Below, piece after piece: positions 15,331-22,791 of a DNA stretch of 59,072 bases (position 1 is its first letter; every line of letters starts with the position of its first letter). Origin of the DNA: an uncultured Subdoligranulum sp. GTDB taxonomy: Bacteria; Bacillota; Clostridia; Christensenellales; CAG-314. The notes under the pieces are model-generated. The model worked only from the letters and a program-made list of their open reading frames with translations, was not told the origin of the DNA and did no database searches. Both the position numbers and the translations under genes were made by a program. The stretch spans positions 1 to 59,072 of the forward strand of contig CABUZX010000007.1 of the NCBI GenBank assembly GCA_902496185.1, in the 5' to 3' direction.

Positions 15331-16702
15331 AGAATACAAAACCATAAGGGAAGTAGTCGGACCGCTTATGTTAGTAGACGGGGTAGAAGGCGTCAAATAT
15401 AACGAACTTGTGGAAATAGTTCAGGCTAACGGCGAAACCCGTAGCGGAAAGGTGCTTGAGGTCAACGGAGATAAAGCCATCGTTCAATTATTTGAAAGCA
15501 GTCAAGGTCTCAAAATTTCTACGTCTAAAGCGCGTTTTTTGGGTAAAAGTTTGGAGCTTGCCGTGTCAGAAGATATGTTGGGTAGAGTTTTTGACGGTAT
15601 GGGGCGTCCTCGCGACGGAGGTACTCCGATAATTCCGGAAAAAAGCCTTGATATCAACGGCGAACCGATAAATCCGGCGGCAAGAGATTACCCTAATCAG
15701 TTTATTCAAACGGGTATTTCGGCTATCGACGGACTAAACACGTTGGTAAGGGGGCAAAAACTCCCCGTGTTTTCTATGAGTGGTTTACCGCACGCGGAGC
15801 TTGCCGCGCAAATAGCAAGACAAGCAAAAGTTTTGGGTAGTGACGAAAAGTTTGCCGTTGTGTTTGGCGCTATAGGTATTACGTTTGAGGAAGCAGAGTA
15901 TTTTATCAGCGACTTTCGTCGTACTGGCGCAATAGAAAGAACGGTGCTTTTTACCAACCTTGCAAACGATCCGGCAATCGAGCGTATTGCAACGCCACGT
16001 ATGGCGTTGACTTGCGCGGAATACCTTGCGTTTGAGCGCGATATGCACGTATTAGTAATTTTGACGGATATTACTAACTACGCCGAAGCTTTGAGAGAAG
16101 TTTCTGCCGCCCGTAAGGAAATCCCCGGTAGACGTGGATATCCGGGATATTTATATACCGACCTTGCGACTATGTACGAAAGAGCTGGTAAAATAAAGGG
16201 CAAAAAGGGCAGTATTACGCAAATTCCTATACTCACAATGCCCGAAGACGACAAAACTCACCCAATACCCGATCTTACGGGCTATATTACCGAAGGGCAA
16301 ATTATTTTGTCGAGAGAGCTTTACAAAAAAGGCACTAATCCGCCTATTGACGTTTTACCTTCGTTGAGCCGACTTAAAGACAAGGGTATAGGCAAAGGCA
16401 AAACGAGAGAAGACCACGCAGATACAATGAACCAACTTTTTGCAAGTTATGCCCGCGGAAAGGAAGCAAAAGAGCTTGCTGCTATTCTTGGGGACGCCGC
16501 CCTAAGCCAAACCGACAAGATTTTTGCAAAGTTTGCGGTAGAGTTTGAATCCCGTTACGTTTCGCAAGGTTTTGACACAAACCGCACCATCGAGGAAACT
16601 CTCAATCTTGGTTGGGATTTGTTAAAAATGCTCCCGAGGGCAGAACTTAAAAGAATTAAGGAAAGTTATTTACAACTTTATTACGACAACAAAAGCGAGT
16701 AA
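15323..16702 (+). CDS. ntpB: V-type ATP synthase regulatory subunit B
   Basis: A 459-residue non-catalytic head subunit. Where catalytic subunits have a P-loop, it has SGLPHAELAAQIARQ, as expected for B. 'FTNLANDPAIERIATPRMA', 'LTDITNYAEALREVSAARKE' and 'GRRGYPGYLYTDLATMYERAG' are conserved. I chose the ATG at 15323 because GGGGAGG lies just upstream and MIKEYKTIREVVGP is the usual start. An in-frame extension to 15251 runs inside ntpA and adds 24 unconserved residues. It overlaps ntpA by 8 bases and precedes ntpD by 5. Confidence 0.98.
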   Translation: MIKEYKTIREVVGPLMLVDGVEGVKYNELVEIVQANGETRSGKVLEVNGDKAIVQLFESSQGLKISTSKARFLGKSLELAVSEDMLGRVFDGMGRPRDGGTPIIPEKSLDINGEPINPAARDYPNQFIQTGISAIDGLNTLVRGQKLPVFSMSGLPHAELAAQIARQAKVLGSDEKFAVVFGAIGITFEEAEYFISDFRRTGAIERTVLFTNLANDPAIERIATPRMALTCAEYLAFERDMHVLVILTDITNYAEALREVSAARKEIPGRRGYPGYLYTDLATMYERAGKIKGKKGSITQIPILTMPEDDKTHPIPDLTGYITEGQIILSRELYKKGTNPPIDVLPSLSRLKDKGIGKGKTREDHADTMNQLFASYARGKEAKELAAILGDAALSQTDKIFAKFAVEFESRYVSQGFDTNRTIEETLNLGWDLLKMLPRAELKRIKESYLQLYYDNKSE

Positions 16703-16707
16703 AAATT

Positions 16708-17337
16708 ATGGCAAGACTCAACGTAAATCCTACCCGTATGGAGCTAAAACGGCTAAAAGCCCGTTTAAAAACTGCTACGAGAGGACACAAATTGCTTAAA
16801 GATAAGTCTGACGAGATGATAAGGATTTTTTCCGTTAGACTAAGACAAAATAAAAAACTTCGGATAGAAGTAGAGGACAGCGTGTCGGCAGTGTTTAAAA
16901 ACTTTGCTATGGCAGGCGGTGTTTCTCTTGCGGAAGAACTTTTGTCAGCGTTTAGTATGCCTGCAACCGTCATAGACGTAGAAACAGGTATGACTAGCGT
17001 AATGGGTGTGGAAGTGCCAAAACTTTCCGTTACTGCAAACAAAGGCAAACACGCTTTTCCGTACGCCTTTTCGTATGTTACTAGCGAAGCGGACAAAAGC
17101 ATAAAAGAGGTTAACGGAATTTTGGAAAAACTTTTGCAACTTGCCGAGTTGGAAAAATCCTGCCGTATGCTTGCGATGGAAATAGAAAAAAACAAACGAC
17201 GCGTAAACGCTCTTGAGTTTGTAATGATTCCTCAACTTGAAGAAACTATAAAATACATTTCCATCAAGTTGGACGAAAACGAGCGTAGCAATATCGTCCG
17301 TATGATGAAGGTAAAAAGCCTGATTACTCAAGAATAA
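16708..17337 (+). CDS. ntpD: V-type ATP synthase subunit D (central shaft)
   Basis: A 209-residue rotor-shaft subunit made of two long antiparallel helices. The start ARLNVNPTRMELKRLKARLK and 'GHKLLKDKSDEMIRIF', and the C-terminal helix 'NKRRVNALEFVMIPQLEETI', are diagnostic. It is the last gene of the nine-gene operon and is followed 70 bases later by a perfect-stem terminator. No ntpH or ntpJ (potassium transporter) follows, unlike Enterococcus hirae. Confidence 0.96.
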   Translation: MARLNVNPTRMELKRLKARLKTATRGHKLLKDKSDEMIRIFSVRLRQNKKLRIEVEDSVSAVFKNFAMAGGVSLAEELLSAFSMPATVIDVETGMTSVMGVEVPKLSVTANKGKHAFPYAFSYVTSEADKSIKEVNGILEKLLQLAELEKSCRMLAMEIEKNKRRVNALEFVMIPQLEETIKYISIKLDENERSNIVRMMKVKSLITQE

Positions 17338-17408
17338 CCTTAAATGGTTTTTTGCCGAGTGCGTTATTATGGATAAAGCAAAATTAAAAAGACGAATAAC
17401 GAAATGCT

Positions 17409-17445
17409 AAAAGCCTGTTGCGATACTGCAACAGGCTTTTTGACG
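17409..17445 (+). terminator. Terminator of the V-type ATPase operon
   Basis: A perfect 13-bp stem (17409-17421 with 17428-17440) with loop GATACT, ending in TTTTT. On the minus strand it also has a short T-run, so it may serve the converging dut transcript too. Confidence 0.9.
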
Positions 17446-17478
17446 TGATATTTTGTTATTTTAAATTAATTTTGATTT

Positions 17479-17521
17479 GTCATACTGAGCGAAAGCGAAG
17501 TATCTCAATATTATTCGGCTA
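17479..17521 (-). repeat. Half-unit of the dispersed repeat
   Basis: GTCATACTGAGCG...GAAGTATCTC matches the right half of the dispersed repeat in reverse orientation. The other half is missing or degraded. It lies between the convergent genes ntpD and dut. Confidence 0.7.
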
Positions 17522-17541
17522 CGTCTCAAAATTACTGTTGT

Positions 17542-17979
17542 TTAAAATTTTCCGCTACTGCCAAACCCGCCTGCGCCTCGAGCCGTTTGAGAAAGGTCGG
17601 TAGTTTCTTCGTATTCTACAAAAGGTATAGGCGTGACGATAAGTTGCGCGATACGTTGACCGTTGCTCACCGTTTGGGGGGTTTGTCCGTGGTTGTGCAA
17701 AGCGACGAAAGCCTCACCCCTGTAGTCGCTGTCAATGACGCCCACTTTGTTTGCGGGGGCAAGGTTGTTTTTGCTTGCAAGACCGCTACGCGCGTAAACC
17801 AAACCTGCGTAGCCGTCGGGTATTTCAAAGGATAATCCCGTTGTGACAAAAACCGTTTGGTGTGGGTTTATCACTATATCTTTTTCCGCAAGGGCGTACA
17901 AATCCGCGCCTGCCGCGTACGGGGTGGAAAAAGTCGGGAGTTTTGCGTCGGGATGTAGTTTTTTTACCTTTATTTTCAT
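17542..17979 (-). CDS. dut: dUTP diphosphatase (trimeric)
   Basis: A 145-residue dUTPase that converts dUTP to dUMP, keeping uracil out of DNA and supplying dTMP synthesis. All five family motifs are present: 'YAAGADLYA', ARSGLA, 'GVIDSDYRGE', the 'NGQRIAQLIV' region and the C-terminal flexible arm RGAGGFGSSGKF. Length is that of the trimeric family (about 145-150). AAGGAG lies 8 bases before the start. The start overlaps the stop of the upstream peptidase gene by one base (TAATG on the minus strand), so the two form one transcript. Confidence 0.97.
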   Translation of the reverse strand: MKIKVKKLHPDAKLPTFSTPYAAGADLYALAEKDIVINPHQTVFVTTGLSFEIPDGYAGLVYARSGLASKNNLAPANKVGVIDSDYRGEAFVALHNHGQTPQTVSNGQRIAQLIVTPIPFVEYEETTDLSQTARGAGGFGSSGKF

Positions 17980-18791
17980 TAGTTTTGCTCCTTTTGAGAC
18001 GTTTGGGACGCTTGTTGGTTGTTTCTGCGACGCGGTTTTTCCTCTTTAAAAACGGCGGAGGCGGGCACTTCTTGCGGTAGTAGAATAGAGGGGGCAAATT
18101 CCGTCTTGACGATTTTGCCTTCCCTTTTTTCAATACAAAGGACGTTTGCGCCACCGTTTAAAGAGCAAACGGGTACTCCGTCTTGTAATAAAAGCGCCGA
18201 GTTGTTTTGCAAGCCGAAAGCTTTAGTAAAGTTGCTTTTTGCAAAGTTTTGGTCAAAGTCGGCTTGTCTGTCGTCGTAGTGCGGACAAACCAATCCGTCA
18301 AACCATCCCAAGCCTTTGAGCAGTTTATATTCTCCGCCCACGCCGTTGACAATGTCGTAATCGCTGTACAAATCCTTAAACCAGCAAATTGCTCCGGCTG
18401 AAAGACCGACGATAATAACTCCGCGCTCGTACGCCTCTCTCACAAGATTGATAAGTCCGTTTTGTTGCCACTTTTCTATCAAAAATTTTGTGTCGCCACC
18501 GCCAACGTACAAAAAGTCAGCCGTTTCGAATTTTGCTTTGATGTGGTCGTAGTTCATTTCGCCGTAAACGGACAGGGCGACGTCTGACTTAAAATTAAAA
18601 ACAGAAGTATACGTTTTGCGAAAACTGTTGAAGTAAGGCATGCTGTCGTGGCTTGCCGTACCCAAAAACAATCCTACGGGGCGTTTGTCGCCCACTTTTT
18701 GTTTGACTTGTTGCGCAACGTAAGCGTCAATAGCAATGGTTTGTTTTGTTTTGATTTCTCCGCCACCAATGGCGATAATAGTCTTTTTCAT
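17979..18791 (-). CDS. Peptidase S51 family protein (dipeptidase E / cyanophycinase-like)
   Basis: A 270-residue member of the S51 serine peptidase fold, whose members cut Asp-X dipeptides or cyanophycin-type polymers. The nucleophile elbow GLSAGAICWF (Ser near residue 130) and the preceding glycine-rich 'FLYVGGGDTKFL' are clear. The N-terminus MKKTIIAIGGGEI is the family's first strand. The last ~25 residues (EKPRRRNNQQASQTSQKEQN) are a polar, disordered tail not typical of the family. It is transcribed first and coupled to dut. The promoter places the likely transcription start on the ATG itself. Substrate unknown. Confidence 0.85.
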   Translation of the reverse strand: MKKTIIAIGGGEIKTKQTIAIDAYVAQQVKQKVGDKRPVGLFLGTASHDSMPYFNSFRKTYTSVFNFKSDVALSVYGEMNYDHIKAKFETADFLYVGGGDTKFLIEKWQQNGLINLVREAYERGVIIVGLSAGAICWFKDLYSDYDIVNGVGGEYKLLKGLGWFDGLVCPHYDDRQADFDQNFAKSNFTKAFGLQNNSALLLQDGVPVCSLNGGANVLCIEKREGKIVKTEFAPSILLPQEVPASAVFKEEKPRRRNNQQASQTSQKEQN

Positions 18792-18797
18792 AAAGGT

Positions 18798-18826
18798 ATT
18801 TTAACAAAATAAATATTTAATGGCAA
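18798..18826 (-). promoter_or_regulatory. Promoter of the S51 peptidase-dut pair, predicting a leaderless mRNA
   Basis: On the minus strand TTGCCA (18826-18821), a 17-bp spacer and TAAAAT (18803-18798) sit 6 bases before the ATG at 18791, with no ribosome site between. Transcription would begin at or next to the start codon. Confidence 0.7.
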
Positions 18827-18853
18827 TAAAAAAAGTGCAAAATTTTACGTTTG

Positions 18854-18862
18854 TGTTATAAT
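18854..18862 (+). promoter_or_regulatory. Extended -10 promoter of the aldehyde dehydrogenase gene
   Basis: TGT followed by a perfect TATAAT (18857-18862) forms an extended -10 element. No good -35 box is present. The leader is about 33 bases and contains AAGGAGG. Confidence 0.6.
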
Positions 18863-18902
18863 AAAAACAAAAACAACGAGTTTTTTAGGCAAGGAGGCAA
18901 AA

Positions 18903-20258
18903 ATGACCACACAAGAAGTTTTTAAAAAACAGCGCGCCTTTTTTGATACGGGCAAAACCTTTGACGTGTTTTTTAGGTTAGAGCAACTAAAAAAACTCAA
19001 GCAGTCTGTTTTGGATTGCGCTCAAGACCTTGTCGTTGCGTTTAAGACTGATTACAACAAGTGCGAATTTGACGTGTATTCTACCGAAGTAGGGATAGTA
19101 ATAAAGGAGTTGGATTATTTTTTAAAAAATCTTAAAAAACTTGCCAAGCCAAAAAGAGTATCCACGAGTATGGTCAACTACTCTTCTTACGGCAAGATAG
19201 TCAGCGTGCCGTTGGGGGTTGTTTTGGTTGTTTCGCCGTGGAATTATCCCTTTCAGTTGACCTTGATGCCCGTTATCGGGGCTTTGGCAGGCGGAAACAC
19301 CGTCATTGTCAAACCAAGCTCCAAGACGCCCAACGTCAGCAACGTAATCAAAAAAATACTTTCCGTCTTTGACGAGCAGTACGCCTACGTCAATTGCGAG
19401 CGTGACGACGGGCTGTTTGACCTGCCCTTTGACTTTATGTTTTATACGGGTGGGGCGGATTTTGCAAAAACAATAAGAGCAAAACAAGCAAAACACTTGA
19501 TTCCTTGCGTGTTGGAGCTTGGCGGAAAGTCTCCCGCCATAGTGGACGCCGACGCCGATTTGGATTTGTCGGCAAAACGAATAGTTTGGGGCAAATTTTT
19601 AAACGCGGGGCAAACTTGCGTTGCGCCGGATTATTGCGTGGTTCACAAAAGCGTCAAGGCGGAATTCGTGCAAAAAGTCTTGTTTTATATCAAAAAGTTT
19701 TATTACACGGGCGACGCCTTAAACGACGATTATCCTTACGTAATCACTGAGAGCAAAGCGCAAGAAGTAATAGGCCTGATAAGTAAGGAAAAAATCCTTT
19801 GCGGGGGTACTGCAGAGGGCAGAAAAATGCCCCCGACGGTGTTGGATAACGTGACTTTTGACTCTCCGATAATGCAAAGCGAGATTTTTGCTCCCGTGTT
19901 GCCTATTTTGACCTTTGACGTTTTGACGGAACTATTGGCAAAACTCAAAACAATGGATAGACCGCTGGCTTTTTATTATTTTTCGACAAGTTTGTCGGCG
20001 TGCGACTTTGTTGCGCAAAACACTTTGAGTGGCGGGGGTTGTATCAACGATACCGTAATGCACTTGACGGAAGAAAAACTGCCTTTTGGCGGTTTGGGCG
20101 CGTCGGGATACGGGAGTTATCACGGCAAAAAGTCATACGACACCTTTGTACATTACAAAAGCGTTTTGGTAAAGAGCAAAACCGAGCTGGAGCTTAAATA
20201 TCCGCCGTATAACGACAAAAAGTTGGCGTTTGTCAAAAATTGGTTTAAAATCAAATAG
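18903..20258 (+). CDS. NAD(P)-dependent aldehyde dehydrogenase, class 3-like
   Basis: A 451-residue aldehyde dehydrogenase that oxidises an aldehyde to its acid. The general base Glu205 lies in LELGGKSP and the nucleophile Cys239 in NAGQTCVAPDY. 'VVSPWNYPFQLTLMP' forms the nucleotide-binding strand and 'PFGGLGASGYGSYHG' is the class 3 C-terminal signature. The short length (450 rather than 480-500) and lack of an N-terminal extension match the fatty-aldehyde / coniferyl-aldehyde dehydrogenase group. It is a single-gene unit with a strong AAGGAGG ribosome site and a downstream hairpin. Substrate not predictable. Confidence 0.92.
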   Translation: MTTQEVFKKQRAFFDTGKTFDVFFRLEQLKKLKQSVLDCAQDLVVAFKTDYNKCEFDVYSTEVGIVIKELDYFLKNLKKLAKPKRVSTSMVNYSSYGKIVSVPLGVVLVVSPWNYPFQLTLMPVIGALAGGNTVIVKPSSKTPNVSNVIKKILSVFDEQYAYVNCERDDGLFDLPFDFMFYTGGADFAKTIRAKQAKHLIPCVLELGGKSPAIVDADADLDLSAKRIVWGKFLNAGQTCVAPDYCVVHKSVKAEFVQKVLFYIKKFYYTGDALNDDYPYVITESKAQEVIGLISKEKILCGGTAEGRKMPPTVLDNVTFDSPIMQSEIFAPVLPILTFDVLTELLAKLKTMDRPLAFYYFSTSLSACDFVAQNTLSGGGCINDTVMHLTEEKLPFGGLGASGYGSYHGKKSYDTFVHYKSVLVKSKTELELKYPPYNDKKLAFVKNWFKIK

Positions 20259-20273
20259 GATAAATATTAATAT

Positions 20274-20312
20274 AAAAAAGGTATTTTTGAGTTTTTCAAA
20301 AATACCTTTTTT
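20274..20312 (+). terminator. Terminator of the aldehyde dehydrogenase gene
   Basis: A perfect 17-bp stem (20274-20290 with 20296-20312) with loop GTTTT ends in TTTTTT. The A/T symmetry makes it potentially active on both strands. Confidence 0.9.
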
Positions 20313-20445
20313 GATGGGGTGTTTGTATTGTTGGTTCAAAGTAAAATAAAAAATCTTGTTTGGGTGGACAAATAAAGGCGTTTTTGTTGGAGTTGTATCA
20401 AAAATGAAAAAACAACAAAAAACGGCTTATTTGCAAAAATTACGG

Positions 20446-20474
20446 TTGACATTATCTTGAAGCAAGCATATAAT
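20446..20474 (+). promoter_or_regulatory. Consensus promoter of the marR-ABC-ABC operon
   Basis: TTGACA (20446-20451), exactly 17 bp, and TATAAT (20469-20474): perfect consensus at every position. A palindrome directly downstream suggests that this very strong promoter is held off by a repressor. Confidence 0.9.
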
Positions 20475-20491
20475 GTTAGCTGTCTAACGTT
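20472..20491 (+). promoter_or_regulatory. Probable MarR operator
   Basis: GTTAG-CTGT-CTAAC (20475-20488), extended to AATGTTAG / CTAACGTT with one mismatch, is a 20-base palindrome. It abuts the -10 box and covers the transcription start. This is the normal position and size for a MarR-family autorepressor site. Confidence 0.65.
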
Positions 20492-20524
20492 TTTTGCAAA
20501 GAACGATACCAAAAAGGAGAAGTT

Positions 20525-20989
20525 ATGAACAAAAACAGCGCAGTTGAAAGTAATACGGAGTTAAACGAGCTGATACTGTTTAAAATAAAATGTTTGTCCA
20601 ACCTGCTCAAACGGCAAATAGCAAAACAGGAATGTTGTGGGCAAGAGGTGGAAGAATTTTCGCAAATGCAAGGGTGCATATTAGGTTACGTGGAAGCTCA
20701 CGGCGAAGTGTTTCAGCGAGAGTTGGAAAAACATTTTAATATGCGTCGCAGTACCGTCACTAAAGCGTTGCAAAATTTAGAAAAAAACGGATACGTCACG
20801 CGTCAATCCGTATCAAGCGACGCTCGGCTCAAAAAAATAGCGCTTACGCGAAAAGCCAAAGCAATCAACGACCAAGTGCGCCAAAGGATAGCGCATACGG
20901 AAAGCGTTTTGCGTAAAGGTTTAAGCGAGAAGCAAATACGCGTGTTTTTTGAAGTGGCGGAAATTATCTCCAAAAATTTAAAAGCGTAG
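20525..20989 (+). CDS. MarR-family transcriptional repressor
   Basis: A 154-residue winged-helix regulator. The DNA-binding region is about residues 50-115: 'FQRELEKHFNMRRSTVTKAL' is the helix-turn-helix and 'SVSSDARLKKIALTRKAKA' is the wing with its Asp-Ala-Arg signature. Flanking helices would form the dimer. Two adjacent cysteines (C37-C38, KQECCGQE) could sense oxidants or metals, but that is speculation. It is the first gene of an operon with two ABC half-exporters. The palindrome over its promoter suggests autoregulation released by the exported compound. An AAGGAG ribosome site precedes the start. Confidence 0.93.
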   Translation: MNKNSAVESNTELNELILFKIKCLSNLLKRQIAKQECCGQEVEEFSQMQGCILGYVEAHGEVFQRELEKHFNMRRSTVTKALQNLEKNGYVTRQSVSSDARLKKIALTRKAKAINDQVRQRIAHTESVLRKGLSEKQIRVFFEVAEIISKNLKA

Positions 20990-21006
20990 GAGAAGGAAGA
21001 GGAAAA

Positions 21007-22791
21007 ATGTTAAAGTTGTTAAGACGATTAAATCTCAAAGAGTGGCTATTGATATTTTTGGACGTTATATTTATTGCGGTAGGCTCTTTGTTGGAGTTAA
21101 AAATACCTGATTACACAAAGGAAATCACAATGCTCGTCCAAAACGTAAATGCAGGGGTGGAGGTTTCGCAAGTTTGGCAAACGGGTGGCAAGATGATAAT
21201 TTGCGCGCTTGGTAGCGTGGTAGCTTCGCTTTGCGCGGGTTTTTGTTCTGCCCTTGTGGCTGCAAGTTTCAGCAAAAATTTGCGTCGTAGTTTGTTTGTA
21301 AAAGTTCAGTCCTTCGGCAAGGAGGAAATAAACAATTTTTCTACCTCCAGCCTTATTACGAGGAGCATAAACGACGTTACGCAGGTATCTATGCTTATTG
21401 CAATGGGATTGCACGCGTTGATAAAACCACCCTTTATGCTTTCTATTGCAATAATAAACATTTCGCAAAAAAACGTTTGGCAATGGTCTGTAGCAACGGC
21501 GGGCGCAGGATTGTCTATGATAATCTTGCTGGTCCTGATAATAGGTATTGCTACACCGCGCTTTAAAAAGATGCAAAAGCTTATTGACGACTTAAACCGC
21601 GATATGAGAGAAAATCTCACAGGTTTAAAGGTTGTAAGAGCCTACAACGCCGAGGGATTTCAAGAGCAAAAGTTTGAAAAAAGCAACGAAGCCTTGACGA
21701 GCAATCATCTCGTTGCGGTAAGGACTATGGCGTTTATGAACCCCGTGATGAATATCGTCAACAACGGATTGACGCTATCCGTCTATTGGTTGGGTATAGG
21801 CATAATTTCTGCCGCGGATATGGCGGACAAGGCAAGTTTGCTCGGAGATATGATTACTTTTAGTAGTTATGCAAGTCACGTGGTAATGTCCTTTATGGTC
21901 TTGGCTTTTGTCTTTATGATGTTGCCGAGAGCAATTGTTTCTACTCGCAGAATCAACGAAGTGCTCGATACAAAAACTTCAATAAAGTCAGGCACGGTTA
22001 AGCAAGGCGCAACCGACCAAGACGGTAATTTTATTAAAGGCGTGGTAGAGTTTAAAAACGTCAGTTTTAAATACCCCGACGCAGAGGATTACATTCTTCA
22101 CGACGTAAGTTTTGTAGCAAACACAGGCGAAACGGTGGCGTTTATCGGCAGTACAGGCAGTGGCAAAAGCACGCTAATCAATCTTGTGCCTCGGTTTTTT
22201 GACGCGACTGAAGGACAAGTGCTTATCGACGGCGTGGACGTCAAAGACTATGAAACTCAAGCGCTAAACAACAAGTTGAGTTACGTTCGTCAGCGCGCGG
22301 TACTTTTTAGCGGTACGGTTGCTGAAAACATTGCCTACGGTCAAAAGGACGGACCGCCTCCTACGAGGGAAGAAATTGTCAAGGCGGCTCAAGTTGCGCA
22401 GTGCGAAGAGTTTATTGAAAAAATGCCCAATAAGTACGACGAGCACATTGCTCAAGGTGGCGCAAACGTAAGCGGTGGACAAAAACAGCGTTTGTCTATT
22501 GCGCGGGCAGTAGCGCGAAATCCCGAAATTTATATATTTGACGACAGCTTTAGCGCGCTTGACTTCAAAACGGACAAATTAGTGAGACAGTCTCTTAAAG
22601 AGCACGCAAAAGGAGCAACGGTGCTTATAGTTGCTCAGAGAATAGGCACCATACGCGACGCTGACAAAATCGTAGTTTTGCAAGACGGTCGAGTGGTTGG
22701 TATGGGCGTACACTCGGAGCTTATAAAAAATTGCGAGGTCTATAAGGAAATAGCTTTATCACAACTTGCAAAGGAGGAAATAGGACTATGA
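21007..22791 (+). CDS. ABC exporter half-transporter, degenerate-site subunit
   Basis: A 594-residue half-transporter with six membrane helices (about 15-310) and a C-terminal ATPase. Walker A is GSTGSGKST and the signature is VSGGQKQR. The Walker B end is 'IYIFDDSFSALD', with Asp in place of the catalytic Glu, and the H-loop is AQRIGTI, with Gln in place of His. These two changes mark the degenerate nucleotide site known from heterodimeric exporters such as TM287/288 and BmrCD. Together with the next gene (overlapping by 4 bases) it should form a heterodimeric drug or peptide exporter. It lies 17 bases after marR. Confidence 0.93.
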   Translation: MLKLLRRLNLKEWLLIFLDVIFIAVGSLLELKIPDYTKEITMLVQNVNAGVEVSQVWQTGGKMIICALGSVVASLCAGFCSALVAASFSKNLRRSLFVKVQSFGKEEINNFSTSSLITRSINDVTQVSMLIAMGLHALIKPPFMLSIAIINISQKNVWQWSVATAGAGLSMIILLVLIIGIATPRFKKMQKLIDDLNRDMRENLTGLKVVRAYNAEGFQEQKFEKSNEALTSNHLVAVRTMAFMNPVMNIVNNGLTLSVYWLGIGIISAADMADKASLLGDMITFSSYASHVVMSFMVLAFVFMMLPRAIVSTRRINEVLDTKTSIKSGTVKQGATDQDGNFIKGVVEFKNVSFKYPDAEDYILHDVSFVANTGETVAFIGSTGSGKSTLINLVPRFFDATEGQVLIDGVDVKDYETQALNNKLSYVRQRAVLFSGTVAENIAYGQKDGPPPTREEIVKAAQVAQCEEFIEKMPNKYDEHIAQGGANVSGGQKQRLSIARAVARNPEIYIFDDSFSALDFKTDKLVRQSLKEHAKGATVLIVAQRIGTIRDADKIVVLQDGRVVGMGVHSELIKNCEVYKEIALSQLAKEEIGL

